NCBI GenBank assembly: GCA_913055895.1
Contig: CAJXLE010000007.1
Coordinates: 1 to 36,269 of the forward strand
DNA length: 36,269 bases
Direction: 5' to 3'
From: an uncultured Bacteroidota bacterium
Lineage (GTDB): Bacteria > Bacteroidota > Bacteroidia > Bacteroidales > UBA12077
The notes under the pieces are model-generated. The model saw nothing but the letters and a program-made list of their open reading frames with translations. It was not told the DNA's origin and did no database searches. Every line of letters starts with the position of its first letter. Position 1 is the first letter of the stretch. Both the position numbers and the translations under genes were made by a program. Shown in pieces: positions 19,104 through 27,443 of the stretch.

Positions 19104-20000
19104 ATGACAATAAAAAAACTATCCCGACGAGAAGCATTAAAAAGGCTGGGACTTGCTGCAGCCGGAAGCTTTCTTCTTGGCAGCCTGCCTGGCCGTTTGT
19201 TTGCCCAGGCTCACCGTGAGAAATCCAGGGTGGTGCTGATCCGGCACAAAGACCTGACCGATGGCTCCGGACAGGTCAACAGGCAGGTTCTTGCCTCGGT
19301 TTTCGACCGGGCCCTCACCACACTTACAGGCAAGAGCCAGGTGGAAGAAGCCTGGCGCCGCATCATACAACCCGATGATGTGGTGGGCGTCAAATCCAAT
19401 GTATGGAGCCACCTGCCAACACCGCCCGAGCTGGAAGAGCTGATCGGGGAAGGCCTCAGAGGTGTTGGTGTGAAAAAGGACAACATCAGTGTCGATGACC
19501 GGGGTGTCCTGGACGACCCCGTCTTTCAAAATGCCACCGCACTGATCAATGCCCGGCCCATGCGCACCCACGACTGGTCGGGTGTGGGATCGCTGATCAA
19601 AAACTACATCATGTTCCATCCCCGGCCATGGGATTACCACCCCGACACCTGCGCCGACCTGGCCAAATTATGGGAGAAACCCATGGTCAAAGGCAAGACA
19701 CGTTTGAACATCCTGGTCATGCTCACCCCCCTGTTCCATGGTGTGGGCCCGCACCATTTCAATAAGAAATATACCTGGCGGTACAATGGCCTGATCCTTT
19801 CTTTCGACCCGGTGGCAGCAGATGCAACAGGCCTGCGCATCATTGAAGCCCGGCGAAGGGAGTATTTCGGAGAAAAAAGACCGGTCAGCCCTTCTCCCCA
19901 TCATATCCGGCTGGCCGACACAAGGCATAACCTGGGCAATGCCCATGCCGATCGTATTGAACTGGTGCGCCTGGGTTGGCAGGATGGCATCCTGATCTGA
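19104..20000 (+). CDS. DUF362-like protein with Tat signal
   Basis: Twin-arginine N-terminus SRREALKRLGLAAAGSFLLGSLPG; DDVVGVKSNVWSHLPTPPELEELIGEGLRGVGVKKDNISVDDRG; FDPVAADATGLRIIE. Confidence 0.78.
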   Translation: MTIKKLSRREALKRLGLAAAGSFLLGSLPGRLFAQAHREKSRVVLIRHKDLTDGSGQVNRQVLASVFDRALTTLTGKSQVEEAWRRIIQPDDVVGVKSNVWSHLPTPPELEELIGEGLRGVGVKKDNISVDDRGVLDDPVFQNATALINARPMRTHDWSGVGSLIKNYIMFHPRPWDYHPDTCADLAKLWEKPMVKGKTRLNILVMLTPLFHGVGPHHFNKKYTWRYNGLILSFDPVAADATGLRIIEARRREYFGEKRPVSPSPHHIRLADTRHNLGNAHADRIELVRLGWQDGILI

Positions 20001-20244
20001 CGGATCATAACCTGTTTGGTGCCTCTAGATGATCTGCCCGTAAGGTTAAGTGCGCCGGACCACGCTTTTGTCATGTAACCGGGGGAGGGTTCTTTTTCAC
20101 ACCACAACCTCCGGCATTGGATTTTTCATGGTTTTTTATCATCTTTGTTGTCGGGCTGTTCGCAAAACCAAATTATTCCCTTTCACGGCCACCGTCGTCG
20201 CGGGATAACCTGAATGGGATGAATCAATAAATATACATTACCAG

Positions 20245-21342
20245 ATGAAGAAATTTTTGAAGGTTTTCCTGTACGGGCTTCTGATTATTTTGGGAATCAT
20301 CCTGCTTCAGTTTGCCTATAATGAATACCAGGTACATGTGTTCGACCAGTCTTACCAGGAAAAAACACTCTCTTCCAAAGACCGGGCTACCCTGAAAGAG
20401 CTGGATACCCTGAAACAACAATATGGTGGGGTGATCTGGCCGTCTTTTGACAGCGCCGACATTCCTGCCGTCCTTTACAACGACCGGTATGAATTTATGA
20501 GCGGGCCTTCTGTTGACCCTGATGGATGGCAGCGTGTTAAAGATACAGCATCATCGGGAATTGTCTATTACCGTCGCCAGGCCGATGATCCGCAAGCTTT
20601 TGCTGTTGAGACCAGTGCCGGTTGGGCAGGCAGGTTTTCCATACTGGATATGCTCAACCGTGATCTGTTGATGAACCTGCGCCGGGATTTGCCATCCCCA
20701 CTGAACAGGATACTGCCATCACAGATGATCATGAAATCCAATGATTTCCACATAGCTGCCCTGTTTCATGAGATGTTCCATGCCCACCAGGCCAACCAGG
20801 CCCCCGAAAAATTTGCCCAAAGCAATGCCCTGGCCCATCTGACCAATCAATATCCATACCGCAAAGACACCCTGAACAACCTTTATTCCCTGGAAGGCCG
20901 GTATTTGCGATCTGCCCTGCGGGCAAAAAAGGCCGGGGAAAAGAAGGCTTTGTGCAGGAAATTTTTCCGTACCAGGGAGAAAAGACGTCAATTGCTGCCC
21001 GAGAAAATGGTGGAGTTTGAAAAACGCTATGAGTGGCTGGAAGGTCTCGCCAAATATGTAGAAATGCAGGTTTACCGGGTGGCAGCCGATCATTCCGAAG
21101 ACTTGAGCTTTGATTACAGCGAGGAGATGCCCCACTGGCAAACCGACATGAACAATATGCAGGACCTGGGAGGTGTTGACGGCTCCACCCGCTTTTACCT
21201 GAGCGGCATGGCCCAGGCCCGTCTGCTCGACCAGCTCTCCGAAGAATGGAAAAGTCAGGTTATGAAGCCAGGCATTTACCTGGAGGACCTGTTGATGGAA
21301 AAAGCAGGAATACAGGCAATGAACCTGAAAACCAAACATTGA
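20245..21342 (+). CDS. Membrane-anchored putative zinc metallopeptidase (HExxH)
   Basis: N-terminal TM segment FLKVFLYGLLIILGIILLQFAY; FHIAALFHEMFHAHQANQ (HEMFH); downstream YEWLEGLAKYVEMQVYRVA resembles a gluzincin Glu helix. Confidence 0.65.
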   Translation: MKKFLKVFLYGLLIILGIILLQFAYNEYQVHVFDQSYQEKTLSSKDRATLKELDTLKQQYGGVIWPSFDSADIPAVLYNDRYEFMSGPSVDPDGWQRVKDTASSGIVYYRRQADDPQAFAVETSAGWAGRFSILDMLNRDLLMNLRRDLPSPLNRILPSQMIMKSNDFHIAALFHEMFHAHQANQAPEKFAQSNALAHLTNQYPYRKDTLNNLYSLEGRYLRSALRAKKAGEKKALCRKFFRTREKRRQLLPEKMVEFEKRYEWLEGLAKYVEMQVYRVAADHSEDLSFDYSEEMPHWQTDMNNMQDLGGVDGSTRFYLSGMAQARLLDQLSEEWKSQVMKPGIYLEDLLMEKAGIQAMNLKTKH

Positions 21343-21357
21343 GCAGAACCCATTGAA

Positions 21358-21404
21358 CCAATCAGCCAATCAGCCAATCAGCCTTTTAACCTTTTAACCA
21401 TTTA
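21358..21404. repeat. Short 8-bp-period array with a motif switch
   Basis: (CCAATCAG)x3 at 21358-21381, then (CCTTTTAA)x2, then CCATTTAA. CC recurs every 8 bp. Confidence 0.85.
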
Positions 21405-21441
21405 ACGTCAACATTCAACCCATACCATCCCATCAAATTCT

Positions 21442-21936
21442 ATGAAAACAGCCATTGTTTACTCATCGAATCACGGCACAACTGCAAAAGTGGCGCGCCG
21501 TATACAGCAGGGCCTTGGAGAAGACAAGACCCGGCTGTTCAACCTGAAAAACGTCAGGCGAATCGATCTTTCACCCTATGAACGGGTCCTGATAGGAGGA
21601 TCCATCCATGCAGGCTCGGTACAGAAAAGGGTGAGGAAATTTATGGACACCCACTTCCATGAACTGCTTGAAAAGCCCCTGGGATTGTTTCTTTGTTGTA
21701 TGGATGAACAGCGTGCAGAATCGGAATTTGAAAATGCCTTCCCTGAGGCCCTCCGCTTTCATGCCATCAGCCGCAAGATCATAGGGGGCGAATTCCTCTT
21801 TGAGAAGATGAACATTATTGAAAAAGCCATGGTGAAAAAGGTGGCCGGGGTCGAATCATCCGTCTCGAAGATCAACGACCACAAAATCGACGAGCTGGTG
21901 GAGGAGATGAACCATGCCATGGAAGATGAAAGGTGA
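21442..21936 (+). CDS. Flavodoxin-domain protein
   Basis: MKTAIVYSSNHGTTAKVARRIQQGL is an FMN-binding P-loop; YERVLIGGSIHAGSVQKRVRKFM; HemG-like layout. Confidence 0.85.
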   Translation: MKTAIVYSSNHGTTAKVARRIQQGLGEDKTRLFNLKNVRRIDLSPYERVLIGGSIHAGSVQKRVRKFMDTHFHELLEKPLGLFLCCMDEQRAESEFENAFPEALRFHAISRKIIGGEFLFEKMNIIEKAMVKKVAGVESSVSKINDHKIDELVEEMNHAMEDER

Positions 21937-21993
21937 TTTGACGGGAAAAATACCAATCCACCTGACCATATAACCTTATTAAAATACCACCAA

Positions 21994-22830
21994 GTGAGAA
22001 ACATGATACTTATTGCAACAATCATCCTGTTAACCCTGGTTGTTCTAACACCCCTGGCTGGCAGGGCCATGCTTGATAAAAGGACTGATGGAGAAGTTCG
22101 CGAACTTTTTTATCAGTCACAATCCCTGGAAGGCAAAATATTTACCCATGAGCAGCTCCGGGGTTTGCCCAACCCGGTAGAGGAATATTTCAAACATGTC
22201 CTTGATGAGGGACAGCCCTACATCAGCTATTTAAGACTCCGGCATGATGGCTGGTTCAAAACAGGGCCCGACAAAAAAGCCATGAAGATTCGGGGCGAGC
22301 AATATTTTACCGCATCGCGCCCCGGTTTTATATGGATAGGAAAAACCAGGCTCTTTACGGCCCGCGACATCTACCTAAAGGGTAAAGGAAGGCTTGTGGT
22401 CTCATTGCTTTCCTTATTCAAAGTGGCCGACCAACAGGGTCCCGAAGTCGACCAGGCTGAATTGCTTCGATGGCTTGGCGAGAGTGTGTGGTTTCCCACC
22501 AACCTGTTGCCCAGTGAAAACCTTCAATGGTCGGCCATAGACTCCTCTCACGCCAGGCTTACCTACACCCATAATGGCTTATCCGTCTATTATGTGGTTA
22601 CCTTCAACGAAAAAAATGAGATTACTCAGATGGCGACGCAGAGACACATGGAGGACCGAGGCTTACAGCCCTGGGTGGGTAAAGTGGGTGAATACCGGGA
22701 GGTCGATGGCGTTCGTGTTCCCGGTGTGATTGAAGCTTCCTGGGACCTTGAAGAGGGGCGCTACACCTATGGGCGCTTCAAAGTGCAGCAGTTTGAATAC
22801 AACATCCCCGAAAAGTTTAACGCGGACTAA
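21994..22830 (+). CDS. DUF6544-like protein
   Basis: One N-terminal TM; LPNPVEEYFKHVLDEGQPYISYLRLRHDGWFKTGPDKKAMKIRGEQYFTASRPGFIW; RYTYGRFKVQQFEYN. Recalled DUF family. Confidence 0.65.
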   Translation: MRNMILIATIILLTLVVLTPLAGRAMLDKRTDGEVRELFYQSQSLEGKIFTHEQLRGLPNPVEEYFKHVLDEGQPYISYLRLRHDGWFKTGPDKKAMKIRGEQYFTASRPGFIWIGKTRLFTARDIYLKGKGRLVVSLLSLFKVADQQGPEVDQAELLRWLGESVWFPTNLLPSENLQWSAIDSSHARLTYTHNGLSVYYVVTFNEKNEITQMATQRHMEDRGLQPWVGKVGEYREVDGVRVPGVIEASWDLEEGRYTYGRFKVQQFEYNIPEKFNAD

Positions 22831-23860
22831 AAACCCGGATGCGTGTCGATTTGCCTTTAAGGGACAGTTCTTTCACAAAACGGTAATCTTCCGGCTCTTG
22901 AAGCCTGCCGATCGTGTCTTCGCTGATGAGTATCTGCCCGGGCTCAGTGGCTTCCTCAATGCGATAGGCGGTATTGACCACATCTCCAACTACGGTCCAG
23001 TCCTTGCGGTCCTCCGAACCAATGTTTCCCTGTATCAGGTTGCCCGTATTGATGCCTATGCGCAGGTTGATGGTGGGAAGCTTGCGAAATTGCAGTCCAC
23101 GGTTCAAGGTCTTTAACCCCTCGGGCAACATGTCCAGTGAAGCTTTTACTGCATCGGCCGGCTCTTCGAAGATGGCCATCACCCCGTCGCCCAGGAACTT
23201 GTCGATGTCACCCCTGTTCTTTTGAATGACCCTGGATGTTTTGGTGAAATAAACATTGAGCATGTCCACCACCTTCTCGGGCGGCAACTTTTCCGAGAGG
23301 GCGGTGAAACCCACAATGTCCATGAAAAGTATGGTCAGGTTCCTGTTGTAGGCTTTGATGCCATAATCCCTGCTGTTCACTGCCCTGACAACCTCCTTGT
23401 AGGTGGTCTCCGAGACAAACTGCCGGACAACCTTCTTGTAACGGTTTTCTATTTTTTGGACTTTTTCTTCGATGGATATGTCTCGGAAAACCTCAAACAA
23501 GCCGGTAATCTTACCCGACTCATCTGTCATGGGGTGGATGTAAAGGGATACCGGGAAGGAGTAACCCAGCCGGTGGGTGTAATAGACTTTGATTTCATTG
23601 GCGATACCGCTGGAGAGAACCGATTCGAGGTGCTGATTGTCGGGATACAACGGTTTACCCTTATCATCGCTTATCTCAGGGAAGCTTTTGTCAGGAAGGT
23701 TTTGGGTTATCTCTTCCGCCGAAAAACCGGTTATGTTTTCTGCCCCTTTATTCCAGAAAAGCAGGTTCATTCGCCTGTCCAGAATGCGAATGCCATCGTA
23801 AATGGCATCCAGCCATTTCTGTGTTTCGGGCGAAACCGTATGATCTTTATTATCTGACAT
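22817..23860 (-). CDS. PAS domain plus class III adenylate/guanylate cyclase
   Basis: PAS: DAIYDGIRILDRRMNLLFWNKGAENITGFSAEEI. Cyclase: LFMDIVGFTALSEKLPPEKVVDMLN, IDKFLGDGVMAIFEEP, RIGINTGNLIQGNIGSEDRKDWTVVGDVVNTAYRIE. Confidence 0.93.
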   Translation of the reverse strand: MSDNKDHTVSPETQKWLDAIYDGIRILDRRMNLLFWNKGAENITGFSAEEITQNLPDKSFPEISDDKGKPLYPDNQHLESVLSSGIANEIKVYYTHRLGYSFPVSLYIHPMTDESGKITGLFEVFRDISIEEKVQKIENRYKKVVRQFVSETTYKEVVRAVNSRDYGIKAYNRNLTILFMDIVGFTALSEKLPPEKVVDMLNVYFTKTSRVIQKNRGDIDKFLGDGVMAIFEEPADAVKASLDMLPEGLKTLNRGLQFRKLPTINLRIGINTGNLIQGNIGSEDRKDWTVVGDVVNTAYRIEEATEPGQILISEDTIGRLQEPEDYRFVKELSLKGKSTRIRVFSPR

Positions 23861-24128
23861 ATAAGCTTTCTTGGGGATGAAAATAACAAAATTCTTTTTT
23901 TTAAGGTCGTACGGGTGTGATTTTATTTTTCGGGAGGTGGCGGATGTTGCTTTTGCTGCCTGTGCCCATAATTTGTCCCGATAACCCCTGATGTTTTGTT
24001 AAAAAATGACTATCTTTATTTAAACAAATCATCGCCGTTGGTGAACCATTACCTGACCATGGTCCAGTCTCGGAGAGGAAAGGCTTATATATTTTTTGAA
24101 ACAGTTACACCATTGATATATTTTGAAA

Positions 24129-24569
24129 ATGAAACCAAAAAAAATCCTTACCGCCATCGTTTTTTCCGTTGTTTCTTTATCGGCCAGCGCCCAGTTTGGA
24201 GTGAGCTACCACGAGTCAAGCATGCCTTTGCTGGGATTTGGTTATGAACTTGAAGACAGGTATTTTGCTGAATTGCGGGTGGGGACAAACAACTATTTTG
24301 AAAATTTGTCTTTTGAGCTGACCGCCAATTACATTTTTATAAACGAAGACGACTTTGATTTTTATGGTGGGGTGGGAGGCCGAACAACAGACTTTTCAGG
24401 TTTGGTGATTCCCGCAGGTGTCAATGTTTATCCTTTTGAAAACAAGCGTTTTGGAGTGCACATGGAGGCAGCCGGTTTATTTGGCGAAACAGCTGTCTTC
24501 AGAGCAAGTTGGGGCATACGTTACCGTTTTGGTACGGGCCGTGATGCAGATGACTCACCTGGCGAGTGA
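24129..24569 (+). CDS. Small outer-membrane beta-barrel-like protein
   Basis: Signal peptide MKPKKILTAIVFSVVSLSASAQ; alternating beta strands ending RASWGIRYRFGTG. ATG at 24129. Confidence 0.72.
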   Translation: MKPKKILTAIVFSVVSLSASAQFGVSYHESSMPLLGFGYELEDRYFAELRVGTNNYFENLSFELTANYIFINEDDFDFYGGVGGRTTDFSGLVIPAGVNVYPFENKRFGVHMEAAGLFGETAVFRASWGIRYRFGTGRDADDSPGE

Positions 24570-24603
24570 TATAGGGTGCATTTGCCTTTTTGCCACTGTC
24601 TTA

Positions 24604-25029
24604 TCAGGTGTATTTTCTGAAGCTGTCCAGCAGGTAGACAACCTGTTGGGTACTGGCCCTGATGGTCTCTACAGGTTTTTCACGTTGAAAGAAATCAGAA
24701 AAACCGGGAATATTTGATGACTGCTCACTGCTGATTCTCTGAAAGCCCATCGACCAGTCGGGAAAGGCTCTTTTATCAATGGGTTCTTCCAGGAGCTTGA
24801 CCACATTGGTGTGCCTGGAATCTTTTTCTATCGTGTTGAAAAGATGCTGAATGGTCTTTCTCATGCCCTCTATCACCTGGATGAAACTCCCGTCGTTGTA
24901 TAGCAGCAAACCGGTGACATCCCGTGCGTGGTTTTTGGCACGTATCTCCTGCAGGAGATCGTGGAGCTCTTTTTCCGAAAGATTGCGCTTGGCAAAACTC
25001 ACATAAACGATGTGTATAAGTTCATACAT
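24604..25029 (-). CDS. BLUF-domain blue-light sensor
   Basis: MYELIHIVYVSFAKRNLSEKELHDLLQEIRAKNHARDVTGLLLYNDGSFIQVIEGMRKTIQHLFNTIEKDSRHTNV...RAFPDWSMGF. Retains the BLUF Tyr, Asn, Gln and W-x-M positions. Confidence 0.93.
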   Translation of the reverse strand: MYELIHIVYVSFAKRNLSEKELHDLLQEIRAKNHARDVTGLLLYNDGSFIQVIEGMRKTIQHLFNTIEKDSRHTNVVKLLEEPIDKRAFPDWSMGFQRISSEQSSNIPGFSDFFQREKPVETIRASTQQVVYLLDSFRKYT

Positions 25030-25093
25030 TCCTGGCGATGTTAAAATGGTTTTGATCTGTAAACCTGTTTTTCAGTCGTTTGTTCAAAAAAAT

Positions 25094-25101
25094 TATCTTT
25101 G
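25094..25101 (+). promoter_or_regulatory. Bacteroidetes-type -7 element-like TATCTTTG
   Basis: Exact match to TAnnTTTG upstream of the aldolase gene. No convincing -33 element at the expected spacing. Confidence 0.3.
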
Positions 25102-25255
25102 TGGGAAATTTTGAGTGTGAATTGGGAATGTAGGTTCATATACCGGTCATCGAGGGTCTGAATTATTGGCATTGTTCTTTTTGCACTAAACCTTTTTAAA
25201 TAAATAAAGTCGTTGTAATAGAGAAATAATCTTTGGTATATTAAATGAAGCCGAT

Positions 25256-26146
25256 ATGTTTAGCCTGGAAGGAATCATCCCACCATTGCCCACCTCTTTC
25301 GACCACCATGAAGAACTGCTGCCAGGCAAGATGCAGCAAAACATAAAGCGCCTGGCCGATTACGGTCTGGCCGGCTTTCTTGTTCTGGGCTCCAATGGCG
25401 AACAGGTAAATCTTACTGAAAAGGAGCGGCGCATGGTGTGTGAGAAATCCAGGGAAGCCATCCCTGACGGCAAAGTTATGCTGGCAGGCACCGGCTGCCA
25501 GTCGACCCGTGCCACCATTCGTGCTAGCCGAGATGCTGCACGGGCAGGGGCTGATGGTGTCCTTGTTTTGAACCCGTCTTATTATAGAGGTTTGATGAGC
25601 CGGGAGGCCCTGGTGGCCCATTACCGTAAGGTAGCCGATGCATCTGAAGTGCCGGTTGTTGTATACAACATGCCTGCCAACTCAGGTCTTGACATGGATG
25701 CACAGACCATAACCGAGATAGCCGTCCATGACAACATTGTGGGTTTAAAAGATTCAGCAGGCAACCTGGTGAAAATGGGAACCATCATACAACAGGCACC
25801 TCATGGTTTTCAGGTGATGGCAGGTTCGGCAGGCTTCCTTCTCCCCGCACTCTCCATTGGGGCTACCGGGGGTATACTCGCCCTGGCCAATATAGCCCCG
25901 GCCGCTTGTCTGGCTGTCAGGCAACGTTTTCTGGAGGGCAGGATAGAGGAGGCCAGGAGAATTCAGCTGGAGATGATTCCGTTGAATACGGCTGTCACCC
26001 GACAATGGGGCGTTCCTGCCCTGAAGGAAGCCATGGATTACATGGGTCTCTATGGTGGACCCTCGCGAAGCCCCCTCATGGCTGTTTCCAGTGAGACACG
26101 CGAGTGTCTCCATCATATGTTGAACGAGAGAAATCTGCAATTATAA
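25256..26146 (+). CDS. DHDPS/NAL-family aldolase, most like 4-hydroxy-2-oxoglutarate aldolase (HOGA1 type)
   Basis: GSNGE (not GTTGE), VMLAGTGCQSTRAT, PSYYRGLMSREALVAHYRKVADASEVPVVVYNMPANSGLDM, NIVGLKDSAGN (Schiff-base Lys), FQVMAGSAGFLLPALSIGATGGILALANI, NTAVTRQWGVPALKEAMDYMGLYGGPSRSPL. Confidence 0.85.
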   Translation: MFSLEGIIPPLPTSFDHHEELLPGKMQQNIKRLADYGLAGFLVLGSNGEQVNLTEKERRMVCEKSREAIPDGKVMLAGTGCQSTRATIRASRDAARAGADGVLVLNPSYYRGLMSREALVAHYRKVADASEVPVVVYNMPANSGLDMDAQTITEIAVHDNIVGLKDSAGNLVKMGTIIQQAPHGFQVMAGSAGFLLPALSIGATGGILALANIAPAACLAVRQRFLEGRIEEARRIQLEMIPLNTAVTRQWGVPALKEAMDYMGLYGGPSRSPLMAVSSETRECLHHMLNERNLQL

Positions 26147-26159
26147 AATCATAACCGTC

Positions 26160-27329
26160 ATGAAGTCACGAAAACTCCTGATGATCCCCGGCCCTATAGA
26201 ATTTGAACCTGAGGTGATGCAATCTCTTGCCGAACCCACCACCAGCCATATAGCTCCTGATTTTGTGGAGTCGTTTGGTCACGCCCTCGAGATGATGCGT
26301 GAGGTGTGGTTGGCCCCTTCCGCCCAGCCTTTTGTAGTGGCCGGATCCGGTACCCTGGCCATGGACATGGCAGCTTCCAACCTGGTGGAGCCTGGCGACC
26401 GGGTTCTGGTCATCTCTACCGGCTATTTTGGGGAGCGTTATGCCGACCTGCTCAGCCGTTATACCCGGCATGTGGATGTGCTGCGCCCGGAGCGTGGGCA
26501 GGCTGCCAATAGTGACCAAATAGAGGGAAAACTGCAGTCGGCCGATTATAAACTTATGACCTTCACCCATGTGGACACCTCCACGGGTGTGATGAACGAT
26601 CCGAAGGCCATCGCCGAGCTGGGCAGGCGTTATGGCGTGCTGACCGTGCTGGACGGGGTTTGTTCCCTTGCCGGTGAACCCATGCGCCAGGAGGAGTGGG
26701 ACATCGATGTGGCCTTCACAGCCTCCCAGAAAGCCATTGGTGTGCCGCCGGGCCTTGCTTTATTGATGGCCTCCCCGCGTGCCATGGAGGCATGGAGAAA
26801 CCGCACATCCCCGGTTCTTAACTATTATGCCGACTGGACCAACTGGTTGCCCATCATGGAAGCCTATGCCAATCGCAGACCGGCCTATTTTGGTACCCCT
26901 GCCGTCAACCTGGTGAAAGCCCTGGAGACAAGTCTGGAGAAGATTCTGGACGAAGGTGTGGACAAGCGTTTCCTGCGTCACCGGAGAATAGGCAAGGCTT
27001 TCCGTTCTGCCATGAAAGCTGCAGGACTGGAGATGATACCATCCGACGAGGCGGCAGCGGCCAACACCATGTCGGCCGTCTATTACCCTGATGGCATTGA
27101 TGATCAGCGATTCCGGCAGACGGCCAATGCTGAGGGCGTCATCCTGGCCGGCGGTCTGCTGAGTGACATCAAAAAAAGATATTTCAGGGTAGGGCATATG
27201 GGATCTACAGGTGCAGGTGATTTGCTGGCTACAGTAGGAGCTGTGGAATCAGCCTTGCGTAAGACAGGATACTCCATAGAACCCGGTTGTTGCCTCAGGG
27301 CTGCCCAGGAAGTGTTAGGAGCCCAGTAG
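26160..27329 (+). CDS. Class V aminotransferase, alanine-glyoxylate / serine-glyoxylate type
   Basis: LLMIPGPIEFEPEVMQSLAEPTTSH, GSGTLAMDMAASNL, HVDTSTGVMNDPKAIAELG, VLDGVCSLAGEP, TASQKAIGVPPGLALL (PLP Lys), YFRVGHMGSTGAGDLL. Starts 13 bp after the aldolase stop. Confidence 0.9.
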   Translation: MKSRKLLMIPGPIEFEPEVMQSLAEPTTSHIAPDFVESFGHALEMMREVWLAPSAQPFVVAGSGTLAMDMAASNLVEPGDRVLVISTGYFGERYADLLSRYTRHVDVLRPERGQAANSDQIEGKLQSADYKLMTFTHVDTSTGVMNDPKAIAELGRRYGVLTVLDGVCSLAGEPMRQEEWDIDVAFTASQKAIGVPPGLALLMASPRAMEAWRNRTSPVLNYYADWTNWLPIMEAYANRRPAYFGTPAVNLVKALETSLEKILDEGVDKRFLRHRRIGKAFRSAMKAAGLEMIPSDEAAAANTMSAVYYPDGIDDQRFRQTANAEGVILAGGLLSDIKKRYFRVGHMGSTGAGDLLATVGAVESALRKTGYSIEPGCCLRAAQEVLGAQ

Positions 27330-27443
27330 GGTGCGTAACCTCTTACTGACAAAAAATCTTTATCCTGCGAGGGTATGCCGAACCTTTATCATGGGATGGA
27401 TAAAACCTCAGAGGGCTGAATCCGTATGTGAGAAAAGCAATTT

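Noticed and set aside
20719-21369. 216-aa minus-strand ORF opposite the HExxH gene
   Set aside because: Antisense shadow; the + frame has a TM segment and HExxH motif.
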